A DNA stretch of 64,000 nucleotides from Codonopsis lanceolata (GCA_013146195.2 CM028379.1:88765401-88829400), one strand, 5' to 3'. Positions 22,112 to 34,814 are shown, counted from the first letter of the stretch. Made by a program: numbers and translations. The notes: a model not told the origin generated them from the sequence alone.

Positions 22112-24229
22112 AAGAGCGTCCACAATGGACCACTTTACCAACCCTCAAAAACCACTTTTGGAGTCTTTTTTCAGAACTCAACCCCACAGTGGACTCCCAA
22201 TTCAAGACTCGATCGCTATAGACCGGTAAGTGAATTGCAACGGATCGGGTGTCTCTTAAAATGAACAGTTACTCTTCGTCCCTTTCATTTCTGATTCTCT
22301 CTCATTCCAACCGTTGTTTTCCTCGTTCTTTCTCTTCCCCACAGTCTCATCTTTCTTTCTCTCCCATCGTGTTCTCTCTTCTTTCTTTCTCTCTTTCCTC
22401 CCTTCCCCCATCATTAACCCTAACTTGCTACATCTCATTGTCTCTTCATCCTTTTTTCTCTCTCCTTACTTTAACTGCCGCTCATTCTCCTCTATCGGTT
22501 CTTCCCAATCTCCTTCCTTCCATCGACCAAAATGGGCACCATGAAGAAGAATTTTTCTTGGCTACACCGGATTCAGGTCGATTGCTCTTCTTTCCACATG
22601 TTTCAGGTACTTTCGATTTTCAATTTTATCACTTTCTAGGTTTCAACTTTCTGAAATTTTGGTCTTAAAGCACATTTTTCTATTGTAGCAACAACTTCAA
22701 TTGCTCCATTAAGCTGGATGGCCCAAGGGAATTGAAGCGAAAGAATACGAATCATTTGGCATATCTGAGAGGTTTCAATCAAAAGAGAGTAAGTAGAGGC
22801 AAGTATGAATGTTTTAATGATTTGAGGAATACTGAAGGGTAATGAGGCACCATGACTATAAAAAAATTGCTATCCTGGTAATTTTATATTCTCTCTTCAA
22901 TGAAGTTATTTTCCCAAAATGATTTTTTATTGTCTTATTCAGATTTGTTGTAGCATAATTAAGGGTTCCTGCATTATGGTATTTATAGTTATGCAAAGAG
23001 TATATTTGAAGAGTAGTTATTAATTATTATCTGCTTTTATCTCCAAAAAACCATGCATCGTATATAAAATGCTCTTATGGATTTTGAAGTAGGTGTCATT
23101 GTGATTTAAAGAAAATAATGAAACAAATGGTAGCATCGGTAGTCAATTGCATCTCAAGTGTCTGGATTTCACATTGAGACAATGACTTGAATTGTAACTA
23201 CTTGTTTTTTTAACTACTTACGCATAAACACATAAAACACACACACACACTTGTTTGATTCTTATTAGTAATTCTTGATTGCAGATGTTCTGTTTTTGTT
23301 ATGATTTTTTTGTTATTTTTCTTTCTAATGTGAGAAGTTTTTGACAAGTTAGAGATTTTTCAATTTTCAATATGGTGAATAATAGGGTAGCCCAATGGGT
23401 TTGTACACTTATGGTTGTACTTAGCTTATGGTGCATGCATTCGCTTGTGCCTAAATGCTTGGGCAAGAGGTTGCCTAGAAGCGCCTGATTTTCTAAGTGA
23501 TGAATGTCGCCTTCTCCATAGTGCTTTTGGGCTATGCTTAGCTACATTCTAACTATGTATTTTCACTTGTTACTATTTATTACATGTGTGCCCCCTTTAT
23601 AGCTTCATTTAAATATCTCCTCTTTGAATGTCTAGGGTTTGGTTTTCTCTTAACAGACATCACACGTTGTTGTTACAACCTCGAGATGTAAAACCAATGC
23701 CAATTAGTGTTGCTTTAGTTACTTCCTATCCTCTGGAATACGTGTGACTGATAGTTTCCTCACAATATTTTGTTGTAGAACTTGGCCAATAGAAACAAGC
23801 ATGGTTTAGAATAGGCATGGGGTTGACCGATCAAGAACAACAACAAAAGTGTAATTAACACTCCAAATTCTTTTGTTGTTATCTGTTCATTCCTTTATTA
23901 TGGATAACACGATTTACATCTTACGATTATTAATGTTAGTTATTTGGTCTTCTGGTTGTTTTGGAGTAACTATTTTAACTTTTCAATGTTTTTTTTTCTA
24001 AGAATGCAACTACATCGGAAATAAAGAAATCTTATTATGTGGCAATTGTTTTCTTCCCTAACGTGAATTCTTTGTGCAAAATATTAAAATTATGGTGGAT
24101 CAGACTCATGGATCTTTGCCTGTGAATCTGATCCTTGTAGACGAGTCCAGGTAACATTAATCTTTTCAATTTTTTTTGATAAGCATGGATGGGGAACAAA
24201 AGGTGTAGACACCCCAATTTCTTACACCT
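22112..24229. other. Unassigned region with CT-rich block
   Basis: GAGCGTCCACAATGG directly after TAA at about 22112 resembles the PIF/Harbinger-type end of the MITE at 25017. A CT-rich stretch at 22270-22500 carries an open frame (22249-22668) of Ser/Leu/Pro-rich low complexity, which I do not accept as a gene. A short frame at 24092-24151 (NLILVDESR before GTAACA) could be an exon remnant, but nothing around it supports a gene. The remainder shows nothing. Confidence 0.35.
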
Positions 24230-25013
24230 TTTTATAACATTCTATAAAATTTTAAATCCAATAAAAAAGGACTAACGGACATTAACTTTCAGGGGGTTCA
24301 AAGTGTCAAATTATGAAACAACAGACAAACAGTGATCAGAAGGGGAGAAAAGTGTCAAAAAAGAGGGGAGAAACCAAAGGTGGCGCAGCTTGCCACAATT
24401 TTGGGCGCGGCGCCCAAAAGGGTAGTAGGGGCTGCCCATTTTGGTTTTTTTTGTCTTCAATTTACTTCTTTAGTACAACTCTTTCAGCACATAGTACAAC
24501 ACATTAAAGCACACATATAAAATATCTTATGTTGGCTTCGCAGTTAAGTTTCGTTGGCCTACAAATACAGACCTCCGTCCATTGCTTTCAAGAGACGAAA
24601 AAATACTAAGAGTTCAGAACGGAGAGAAATTATGCGCATAAGGTTTTTAGATAAATCCCAGAGTGTTGTTAAGGTGCCAAAATCCCTCGTAAACAATTAT
24701 ACTCACCGGCCAAAGATAAACATAGGTAACCGATTAGGTTCCTGCCCTATTTGACCGGTCCCACAAAGCCAAAACAAGCAGTTGCACTACCCGATTCCAA
24801 ACGTGATATCAAGCCAGAGCAAGCAGTTACGCTACTCGATTTCAGACTCGACATCAATACAAAATCAACAAAAACAAGCAGTTGTGCCATCCGAATCCCG
24901 AAGTGAAAATCAACCCAAACAAGTGGCGACACTCATCAAATTCCAACAACACAAACAAAAAAAAAAGACTCCCTCTTTCTGAAGGACAGAGCGAGGACAC
25001 CTAAAAGCCTCCT
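24230..25013. repeat. Non-coding stretch with three-unit tandem repeat
   Basis: At 24770-24935 three units of about 60 bp share AAACAAGCAGTTGYRCTAYCC and a following CGATTCCRAACGTGAYATCAA-like phrase. Upstream, 24310-24500 encodes no recognisable protein. It could be part of a decayed LTR. Confidence 0.45.
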
Positions 25014-25016
25014 TAA

Positions 25017-25387
25017 GAGCATCAGCAGTGTGTAAATGTTTCCCTCAAATTTTTAGCTGGGTCCTACTGCTACAAACACACTAATCTATTCTTACCCATT
25101 TAAGAATATATCTCCCCATTATATAATATTATTACACAAATTCTCACACAAAAAAAATTAAATTTAACACATCCCAATAAAAAAATATTTTCATTTGCCC
25201 CTACCCAAAACCTCACACATGGGGCTAGTGGGCCACACAATATTCCTTTCGGTTTATTCTTAGATAAGAATAAAACCATTCCTCTCTCCTCTAAGAATTA
25301 ATGTAAGAATTTCTCCCATTGTTAGTTTTGCAATTCTTAGCTAAGAATAAGTCTAAGAATTGCAAAAACTCAACAATGGTGAGGCTC
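25017..25387. mobile_element. PIF/Harbinger (Tourist-like) MITE, 371 bp
   Basis: Terminal inverted repeats GAGCATCAGCAGTG and GAGCCTCACCATTG (the latter read from the right end) match at 11 of 14 positions. Both sides carry a TAA target duplication (25014-25016 and 25388-25390). There is no ORF. Near the right end TTTTGCAATTCTTAG and its exact reverse complement form a 15-bp hairpin around a 12-base loop. Confidence 0.8.
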
Positions 25388-25626
25388 TAAGCAAAGCTGG
25401 TCAGGGTTAAAACCGTCACGCTTCAAAAGGTAGGTACCCTAAGAGTTTTTATTATTTTTGTTGAAATAATAATACTATTAAAATAGTAATATATCATAAA
25501 ATAAGTGGCAAAATTTCTATTGTAAATATAGTTATAAAATAAGTCATTATTATAGCCTAAATTTCATAGACTTTATTAGCAACTCTAAAATATAGCTGCT
25601 ATAAGTTTCTCTTATTTTTCCTGTCA

Positions 25627-25649
25627 AATATAAATAAATAAATAAATAA

Positions 25650-25719
<70 letters not shown>
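25627..25719. repeat. Compound microsatellite (AAAT)n(AT)n(GT)n
   Basis: AAAT units pass into AT and then GT dinucleotides without interruption. Confidence 0.95.
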
Positions 25720-25722
<3 letters not shown>

Positions 25723-25883
25723 ATTTAAATTAAATTTATAAAAAGGATATATATACAGCCAAAAATCTATTTTGAAACCGAAATGGCAAGTTGGATGCAT
25801 TACCTCTCCCGAACTCGTAAATTAGCCTCCGAACCCATATAATCTGGTATATTTGATTTTTTTTTATTTTTTGTTAAAATAAA

Positions 25884-26030
25884 GATGGCGACTCTGCTAA
25901 TATATTTTGAGTCCACAAAATTAAGGCTGAGCGTAGTCCACGCGATCGAAGTTTTGAAAACTCACATGCTTTTCAGTAGCGGGAAAAGTTCGAAATGGGG
26001 CACTCACAGTGGTGACTTTGCTAGGGATAT
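25884..26030 (+). other. Ogre/Tat-type primer-binding-site-like sequences
   Basis: ATGGCGACTCTGCT at 25884 and TGGTGACTTTGCTAGGGA near 26012 resemble the TGGCGACTC-type primer-binding site of plant Tat/Ogre gypsy elements. They suggest that the AT-rich sequence upstream is a decayed LTR. No gag follows directly. Confidence 0.35.
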
Positions 26031-26059
26031 TTTTTTATTAAAAATAAAAAATGGAGGGC

Positions 26060-27022
26060 TAGACTCATTTTTTTATATGTATATATAAAAGTTTATTTTT
26101 AGGTTTTTCACTAAATATGTTCGTTTTTATTTATTTACAATTTAATTATGACGTTTATATATATGTGCGTGTAACCTGCAAATCTAGCAGCAGCTTCATT
26201 TTGGTACCGGTGCACCCGAAAAAGATTTAAAAAAATAAAAATAAAACGGGAGTAATATTATGTTTACTTATTATTATATCATGTTGGAAATGTAAATATT
26301 TTTTTATTCTGTCATTTTCATTTTGGGGATTAGGACCAAATGTAATTAATAGGAACATATAGTTTTCTCAATTTTCTTTCTATTTATTGATCTGAATGAC
26401 CATCACGCTCGCTTGCTCCGTCCTTTTGGGGATTCAAACTAATCAGCTAAGAAAATCAACAAATGATCAAAAAGATGGGCCAAAATTTACTTCTTTATTA
26501 ATGCTTTATATCTGAAAAACAAAGAAATTTTTACTGTTTTTTAGCTAACGCACACACGCGCACTCATGTAGAGATATTCCGGCTGTTACCCTTCAACCTG
26601 ATAAACACGCCCGGGTATCCATGATCTCGAAAGAGAGGCTACGGAAAACATAGGCCAAAATTATCACATCTTGCTCCCCTTACGGAGGGGCCAACTGAGT
26701 GAAGCCATCCTAGCCCTGCATCAACCAACGTTAAAAGCATATATATTTTTAGGACATTTCATGGACCGATCGGTTTTTATACCTCGAAATTAATGACCGA
26801 CCCCTGGTGCAACAATGTATGTAAATGAATAAAGATCTATGCACAGCGGCTGATTAATAATTTTAATGTTATTTTCCTAGACCATTTGAATGATGGATCC
26901 TTGAAAGAGTACAAACCATTCACATGAGATCTGTCCAATCTTGGGAAGTCGAAAGTTAGATGGAATACGAAGGTTCTATACTCTAGAGAAAGAATCCATT
27001 ATTCTAGGAAAAGTCTCAGACT
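26060..27022. other. Non-coding stretch
   Basis: No gene or transposon end can be supported. It contains moderately GC-rich phrases (CTCCCCTTACGGAGGGGCC near 26676) of unknown origin. Confidence 0.4.
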
Positions 27023-27041
27023 GTCAAAAACAAAGCATGTG

Positions 27042-30000
27042 CTTTTAATTTTTTTATTTTTATTTTTTGTAGACCTTTCCCCTAAGGGGGTGATCGATGT
27101 GTTTTATACTCAACTATTGGGTACTTTTATAGCTTAGAAATATCAATTCCACGAGGCTTTTGGCTACTAATATGTGTTTTGGATCTTTATTGTGAGTTTC
27201 AGGTTTTACGTGAAATTATGGGATTTACAAGGCTTAAAGTGAAGAATTGAAGGAAGGGTGCAAAGTGCTAAAAGTTTCAAAGAAGATGTCCCGGAAATAG
27301 GAAACCCCTTGCAGACGCAAGGTCATGACCCCTTGCCCCCGCAAGGCCTCCAGTACGTGAGCCCAGAAGAGAGGAAATGCATTGCGGCCGGATTCCTCTG
27401 CACCTTGCCCCCGCAACCCATTCCGTTTCACAATAACGGGTGTTGTACCCTAATTATATCTCCTACCCTGTACATATTAGTATAAATACAAGCCTTGTAG
27501 CCACAAGCCAAAGGACGGAAAATACTCTGATTTTAGTGTGTAATTTATAGTTTTATTGTTTGTAATCTTTGTTTAGAAGATCGTTCATGTATTCTTTCAT
27601 GCCATTGATTTGTTCATCGTTAAGGATGAACTAATTGCTCCATGATCTAGGAATTGGAGGTAACTTGTATCAAATCTTCTGCTCTGTTATATATTTTATT
27701 CAATCAAATCTTACTGATCACAGTTGTAAAATACCCGAAATTTATAAAATAAAATAAATTATATTTTTGAATATAAGTATTATTGAAATTTACTTTGGAC
27801 TCATTTAAAAGTTATTTGGGCCTAGTGTACTTGAATTTAAGTGGGTTTGATGTACATTATTCTGCCTATTATGAGTTTGGGCTTGGCCCATCAATTTGGA
27901 GTCCCTTTTACTTATATTAATAATTACATAAAAAAAAAGGATAACTTGGCAGTCAGATGCATATTATCGGGAAGGGATAGACACGGAGTGAAAGATGGAA
28001 AAATCCATAGGATGAAGGAAAAGTTTGGGCAACTGGTATAAAACTATAAATACTTTTGCTACCTTCTTGGTGGAGACACCCATGAAAATAAAATAAAAAG
28101 CTATTGACCTACTATGAAAGAGAGAGAGGTAATTGTAGAAATTTCAAGAATCCGGCAGCGCACCAAACCTCTGGTAGATGAGATCTCGAGTCTTTGATTC
28201 GAGGTAAGATATAACCTCTCCCGTTTCTAATCTAAGTATGACTCTTCGGTTGGAATAAGTAATCCGGATCTCTATTTAAAGATTAAAAGAATTGTTAGAG
28301 TGAAAGGGTGACAGTATGGTTATGTATTGGTTTCCTTGGATTTGTGAATCTGTGGACAACAAAAAAAAAAGAGAAAGAAAATAGTATGAGATGGAGATGG
28401 GTTGTTACTTTGATTTCTTTTTCTAAACATCTAATTAATACTAGTATTTCGGTTTTGCTTCTACCTTTGTTAGTAATTGACTGCTACTGTGATGTTGTTG
28501 TTGTTGGGAGATTAGTGAGGATAAGGAGGAAACTGAACAAATAAGAAAGGGAGAAGAAGAACAGAGAGGGCGGATAACTAGTTAGGAAAGGAAGGGAGTG
28601 GGTTTTGAATTGATTTCAACATAGAGAGAGGAACAAATTGTCAAGAAGGAGTATTTGACTATAAGTTGTGTGTGAAGAGAATAGTTTAGTCAAAAAGGAG
28701 AAAAGAAAAGGAAGGGCTTCATGTGGTTATGTATGTCTTGGAACAAGGAGAGAAAGTGGAGAAGAGAAGCAAATTATTTTTGTAATAAAGAGGGAGGATT
28801 CAAAACAGTGGGTTTTGTTCTTTGGGTAAAGAAACAAATAAAATAAGTGTTTATGGAGAGTAATGAGCTGGACATGGGAGTATTAAAATACAAGCTTTGG
28901 TTTTATTTTGATGTGGTAAACAATATTATTAAAATAAACCATGGCCAAAAATTTGTATACTAACGATAGCAATGAATTGGTTTATTTTGACTAATTAGCT
29001 ACCATACTTTAGTAATTTAATTCATATCTTGAATTTTAGATTTGGGACAAGCAAACTTGCGGTGATCGTTCGTGTTTTGGAGTTAGTCTTCACTAAGCTT
29101 AGCAGGTAAGGAATTATGCATCATTTAGGTTCTTTTAAATCTTTATTCTTAATTGTTAGGCTTCAGCTATTTCTTTGTCATTTACCTTTCTTTGAAAACG
29201 TGTGCCGACCTTTGGTTGACATTTGAATTTGAAATCCCATCGTATCCGTTCTTTCGTTATTCTTAATTGTGTATTGCTTTATGAATCTCACAAATTGTTT
29301 AAACTCGATGTGTGATATTTTATTCAGTTATCATTTGTATTTGATTTTTGTTGAAATTGTAATTATTTTTGAAAAACTGTTATGATCACTAAGACAATTT
29401 GAATGACCATTGGCCTGTTAAGGCGACATTACACCATAGGAACTATGGTGGGGTAATCCAGATATACCATTTTGCTTTTGACCATTTTGGGGTACTTTGA
29501 TATTTGAGGTTCCTTGGAGCCACCTTTTGTTTGATCTAAAATGACCGCTTATGTGATCGTAACACCCTCCGTAGTATTTGATATTGATCTGATTTATTCT
29601 GGTGAACTTAGTAATTGTTCCTCGATAAATGAATATTTAATCTTGTGGATTTCAGAAAAATAATTCCTTTTGACATCTCCATTTTCGACACTATATATTG
29701 TTTGACATTTTTCCTAGTCAACTCCTCCTTAGAGAAACCGAAGGGGTTGTATATGAACTTACTGGGCTTTGTTCGTTCACCCTTTTCCTACTCCTTTTCT
29801 TTCAGGATATAAGTAAGGAATGGAAATATGGGAATTTGGTTCGGTTCGGGTGAGTCCAATTGATGAGAATAAAATTTTGTTATGTTATGGACTATTATTT
29901 GTAATCGTTAACTGGAATTTGAGAGTTTTATTTAGACATATATTTTGATATTGTAAGCAAAATTATTAAGGGATTTATGTTTGAATATTTGATGCTTACG

Positions 30001-30712
30001 TGGAAGATATATTAATTACGTTTTGGGTTTTAGTATGTTTTTTTGAGGTTATTGGCGACGAGGCCATTATGTGGGCCCCTATAGTTGGACCGAAATTTTG
30101 GGGCGTTACAACAGTGTTTATCAATCTCTTTACTATTTGGCTTTTTTCCTAATGAATGGTATCACAGTAGTTAAATAAAGACGAAGAGGTGCAGATAACT
30201 GCACGACTATATGTATATGTCGTACACTGACTCACCATTGTGATAAATTAAACCTATCGATGCACGAGAGTGATGAGTTAGGGTTAGGTTCATATATATG
30301 TTTCTGAGTGACATAAAGAATTCCATATGTTCTTGTTCTTAAGGGTATAGATTCAGATGAATTATTTAGGATGGAGACTGAATTATAATTTGGCAACATA
30401 TATCAATCTTTTGTAAACGAACCTAAGATTAATTGATTGATACATTAAGTAAAAGAGCATTATAATAGATATACATGAAACCATATTCCTAGATTCTCCT
30501 CCACCATAAGATCTTCATAAACTGTGTTTGCTGCTTTTATAAACTGTTAATTAGATTGTCTACTTTCTAGTAGAATAATTTAGACAAATAAACAAACCCC
30601 CCTTAGTTTAATTGTTACCTGTTTTCTTGCTCTAAATATTTCTTGTCTCTGTGGTTCGACCCTTGCTTTTCGTACGCTATATTTCAATTGATCTGTACAC
30701 TTGCGAGGTTAA
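27042..30712 (+). mobile_element. Tat/Athila-like gypsy LTR, split by a nested solo LTR
   Basis: Bases 27180-27720 look like an LTR promoter half (GTATAAATACAAGCC near 27480, then a T-rich leader). Bases 30116-30712 look like the LTR end: the phrase CTGTGGTTCGACCC and then TTGATCTGTACACTTGCGAGG is typical of Tat/Athila LTR 3' ends. The two halves become contiguous when the insert 27725-30110 and one ACAGT are removed. A matching gag follows at 31087. The left limit is not exact. Confidence 0.5.
27725..30110 (+). mobile_element. Solo gypsy LTR, 2.39 kb, with target duplication
   Basis: Starts TGTAAAATACCC, ends GGGGCGTTACA (TG...CA) and is flanked on both sides by ACAGT (27720-27724 and 30111-30115). 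There is no primer-binding site, internal domain or coding sequence, so a solo LTR left by recombination fits best. Small ORFs inside (for example 28308-28544) have no recognisable features. It is related to the antisense remnant at 16725-17960. Confidence 0.7.
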
Positions 30713-30721
30713 AAAATAAGA

Positions 30722-30806
30722 CATCAGGGGTCATAGGGAGAGATCGAACCTGAGACCTCACATTTTGTCAAGCCCCAACTCTAGCACTGGACCACCCCTT
30801 AGGGTC
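30722..30806 (-). mobile_element. tRNA-derived SINE-like sequence
   Basis: The minus strand has an A-box-like TGGTCCAGTGCTAG (30794-30781) and, about 30 bp on, a B-box GGTTCGATCTC (30750-30740), as in tRNA-derived RNA polymerase III promoters. It does not fold as an acceptable tRNA by eye and is short, so a SINE head is more likely than a tRNA gene. Confidence 0.5.
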
Positions 30807-31086
30807 AAAAAAACAAAGCATGTGTCTGTCCGATTAATTTTAGGAAAAAATAAATAAAGTTAATTATAAAAGCACACTGTACTTTCCTAAACCAACACCT
30901 TGAGCCTTGCCTTTTCATACACTACCCTTGAATTGCTTTTTACAGAAACCTGGCCCTGACCAGGAAAGGAAGAGATAATACTAGTCGATTGATAAGAGAT
31001 TTGCATTAAAAAAACAGAGGACAGTTCGGGGAATACATATTTGAGTCCAGGGACAGAGGTCAGTTTAGATACAGATTTGGATAGAA

Positions 31087-32760
31087 TGACTGCCGAAGAT
31101 AAACAAACTTTTATGAATACAGATACAGGGGCTTCAGGTTATGCCCCTACTTCTACTATACAGCAATGGTTCATCTAGAATCTGAGTGCGCACACCAATC
31201 GCCTAGTGGGCCAAATAGCAAACCTCATACAAAGCTTAAAGCCAAACATTGAAAACGCTCCTTTTCCTGCAACACCTCATGAAGCATCAAATGCTCCCCT
31301 AAACACTAACCCTCAGTCAAACACTAATCCTCCACCAAATATCAACATCTCAACCACCAATCTTCCACCAAATACTTACTACCAAAATCCTAACCCTTTC
31401 TTACTAAACCAAACCCTTTCCCAAATACCAGTATACCTCAAAATCCAAGTGGTTTTCCATTTCCCATGACCAACCCGCTCCAAAATAGCCTACATATGCA
31501 CACAAGTGACGACTTATATACGATTTAATGATTTTGGTCATCAAGCAGAAGCTATATATATCGCACCTTCACAAAATGCTTACCAAGTACCCAAGTAGGT
31601 TTCAGGAATAAACCCCACAAAGAAATCCCACAAATATATACAATTCTCTGGCTCCACCCCTCACAAAAGTGGAGACATATGTTGAGAACTTGAAAGAATT
31701 AATACTCAAAGTTCTTAACAAAGGAGAATTTTCTATGCAGCCATTGACACTACAACCTTCAGCTATCTTGCCTTCAAAATTCAAAATGTCTGACATAGAA
31801 AAATTCGATGCAACTGGTTGCCCCATCTCCCACTTAAAATCCCATGCCACTGGAATGCAATCAAGAGGTGCTAGTTTCCAAGCAATGGCTACCAATTTCC
31901 ATTTGACCCTGGTAGGGACTGCAAAACAATGACTTATGTTAGCAGACAGTATCATGTTAAGTACTTGGGATCAAATAGCCGAGGAATTCCAAAAGAGGTA
32001 CAAGGATAACAGCAACACGGAAAACCATGGAGAACTTGAGTCATGCATTGAGATAGAGAAAGTGACATGTGCAGATTTTGCAAACAGGTGGAAAATGAAA
32101 ATTGCTTAAACTTTAGAAAGGCCCGACCCATCACAATCATCCCGGTAGTTTGTAAAGAATCTCCAGCCAATTTATCTTGATCGCATGAGGTACCTTCCTT
32201 ACGATGATTTCAATGTCATTGTTGAAGTAGGAATTCGTATTGATGAAGAAGAACACATATGGTTCCTCAATATTGATACACCTCCAAGTTCATTCTATTA
32301 TTCTTAATCAGAGGAAGCAGCTACGGAAAAAATTAACGTTGTTGAAAGAATTCCAACTGATGAGTACAGTAATGTACCACGGTCTTATGGAGCAGATAGG
32401 TCTATAAATCTTGATAGAGAGGACATCAATACTAGCAAGAAAACAAAAGGTCCTAACAACAACTGACTTTATGATGAACTACATGCCCCAATTTCACTGA
32501 TACTACAAGGGTTAATAACACAAGAAATCCTTAAGCCACTTGAGAACTACAAACCTCCAAACCTATTACTCGCCAAATGGAGTCATAATAAGTACCGTGA
32601 ATACCACCAATTCAGTAGTCACATCACCGAAAAATGCTTCTCACTCTGGAATGCTATCCAAGATCTTATCGATGACAAAGTTGTTACGAAGACACACCCA
32701 TTGCCACACAGTGGGCAAGTCAACGTGATTGATTCTGATACAGATAAAAAGTTATCGAGC
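31087..32760 (+). pseudogene. Tat-like Ty3/gypsy gag pseudogene
   Basis: One frame, broken by stops, carries the plant Tat-type Gag: an Asn/Pro-rich head (31206-31469), then LPSKFKMSDIEKFDATGCP and ISHLKSHATGM (about 31770), WDQIAEEFQKRYKDN (about 31970), and a final YHQFSSHITEKCFSLWNAIQ followed by DLIDDKV. In the last motif the family has a CCHC knuckle whose first cysteine is replaced here. Protease and polymerase do not follow. The LTR upstream and this gag probably belong to one dead element. Confidence 0.75.
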
Positions 32761-33600
32761 ATTGTCTGGAAAACAACATTGAAAAAGCTACTTGGATAGG
32801 GCAGAATGTCAGTACAAAAAGTTGTTGGTCACTCAGAGAAGGAAAAAGGAAATACTTTGAGACTCATAGAACCTAAGAATACCCTTTTGTATACACCTCC
32901 AAAACCCCTTTTACCTTTGAACCTCCTTTTGCCAAATAAAATCTTCAAGAAGCAACTTTTTACTTTTTCTAAAAATCAACTCGGCATCAGTTTTTGTAGA
33001 TTTTCCATTTTGTTATCATATATATCTTTTCCTTTTGATTCAGGTCACCTATTTCTAAATATCCTTGGACAGGTTTTCTTCTCAAAAGGTGATAAATTAA
33101 CTTACTTAAAAACACATAAATCTACACGAGTTGATAATGAGTCATCTAAAAGATATGGACCCGTAAACTATTAAGAATACATGAAATCCAAAGTAGGCAA
33201 CTCGTCTTGACCAGAATCACCTTCGACCCATTGTGGCCGAGCAGTTAGTAGCATACTGGGGCTTCCTACCATAACACCAAATCCCCTCAAAAAAACCCGA
33301 GACCCTTTTAAATCCACTATATGCTAAAATCCCTACCGAAATTAAGACCTTCAAATATCACCAGCCAAACAACTATCCCCATGATCCAGCTTACCAAAAC
33401 CGGGGCTGTTTTCGCCCTTTTATATCCACTGGGAATGATTATCCCTTTGCCCTAAAAGGAGAGAGGACATTCCTCAACTGCTATTGTAATGCTCCGAGAG
33501 GTTTAAAAAAAAAAAACCTTTCTCGAACAAGTCCATCATTTGTCTATCTCTCTCTTACACAAACTAATCTGGGCCTCTTTGGAAAAATCAACGCATATAC
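32761..33600. other. Retroelement-derived spacer after gag
   Basis: The open frame 32806-33174 continues from the gag region but shows no known domain. I see nothing else supportable. Confidence 0.35.
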
Positions 33601-33613
33601 ACTTCTTCAGGTT

Positions 33614-33826
33614 TTGATCAAACGCAAAAAGGCCCACCATACCCAAAGTCAAAACCAAAAAGCCCACCATATCCAAAGTCAAAGCCAAAAAGGCCCACCA
33701 TACCCAAAGTCAAAAACAAAAGGCCCACCATACCTAAAGCCAAAGCCATACCCGAAGTCAAAGCCAAAAGGTCCACAATACCCAACGCCAAAAGCCAACC
33801 CACCAACACACGATGGGTCAAGTTAG
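33614..33826 (+). repeat. Lys/Pro-coding minisatellite, about 30-bp period
   Basis: Repeats of AAAGGCCCACCATACCCAAA with a CAAAG-rich spacer translate on the plus strand to PYPKSK-type repeats. An open frame exists on both strands only because the repeat lacks stops; I do not accept either as a gene. Confidence 0.75.
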
Positions 33827-33899
33827 GAGGATCCATCTCATAAAAGATATACGTAAAACCGTCTTACCCAAATTTTTGTCTTCTATATAATGTGAACGT

Positions 33900-34406
33900 A
33901 AAGAAAGGTACAAAAGAACAGTAAAAAAATGAAAATACATCATAAGAAAAACTAAAATAGGAAAAGTATGTGTCACACTTCATGTCTAGAATGACCCAGC
34001 TTCTAGGAAACCCTAGCTATGCAAGAGGTAAGCCAGAAAATTCCACCTGATCGATCGTAGACTTCACTCATGTTTTCCATATATGTTCATTAATTTTTTG
34101 TGCGAACATTCGACTCATGGTTATAAATTTTTATAATTAAATTGTAGATTTTTTGTCTGGAACGGAAGGAGTAGTTTACACAACCCAATATTGGTCTAGA
34201 CTCAACGAAATTTTAAATTATTTTTTTGCCGCCCTCACTAAAAAATGATATCATTCGTTCTGGACAAACATTTGAAACCATTAGTTTCAAACATCGATTG
34301 TATCCACAAACTATCATAAACATTTTACCGTGACCACAAAATATCATAAACCATTCATTTTTGTAGCATATGGACAACATGTCGGAGAGGTCCTTTTCTA
34401 ACACTT
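33900..34406. repeat. Decayed R2 copy and adjoining short repeat
   Basis: Bases 33945-34070 are a diverged third copy of repeat R2. Bases 34260-34345 (ATTTGAAACCATTAGTTTCA) match a family also seen at 10490 and, inverted, in TPS-B intron 1. GGAACGGAAGGAGTA near 34160 resembles a Stowaway MITE end. Confidence 0.45.
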
Positions 34407-34409
34407 TAA

Positions 34410-34814
34410 GAGCTTGTTTGGTAGTCGAACAAGGATAAACAATATTATTAATCTCAGTGTACTATTAGTGCGCTCGCTATTAATCCTCACTTGTATATCG
34501 GGGATAGTTTTGAGATTACAAATGTTAATCCCATTTTTTTTTTGTGAGGGTGCTAATAATACCACCCTCCCCCTTGGTATTAATAGTGAGAGAATAATAA
34601 CTTTATCCGGATAACTCGTGCTATTAGTCCCGACCACCTATTGTGTACCAAACATCAGACAACTCGACTTATTAATCATATCTGAACTTAATCCTTGCTA
34701 CCAAACGGCACCTAAAGTGTCGTTTAGTAGGCAGGATTAAGGTCGGATATGATTAATATCATATTTGGTATGCAATAATACTGCTTATTCCTACCCGACT
34801 AGCAAACCAAGCCC
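34410..34814. mobile_element. PIF/Harbinger (Tourist-like) MITE, 405 bp
   Basis: The left end GAGCTTGTTTGGTAGTC pairs with the right end read inward as GGGCTTGGTTTGCTAGTC. TAA flanks both sides (34407-34409 and 34815-34817). There is no transposase. The CTTGTTTGG-type terminus is common in plant Tourist-like elements. Confidence 0.7.

Noticed and set aside
22249..22668. 139-residue Ser/Leu/Pro-rich ORF
   Set aside because: It arises from a CT-rich low-complexity stretch, with no domain, no partner exons and no duplicate.
24092..24151. Possible replication-protein-A-like exon (NLILVDESR)
   Set aside because: Too short, and no continuation could be found on the other side of the possible splice site.
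30722..30806. Functional tRNA gene
   Set aside because: A- and B-box-like segments are present but a proper acceptor stem and anticodon arm could not be paired by eye.
33614..33836. Open frames on both strands with PYPKSK or GLFGFDFGYG repeats
   Set aside because: Both come from a minisatellite that lacks stops in these frames; no gene context.
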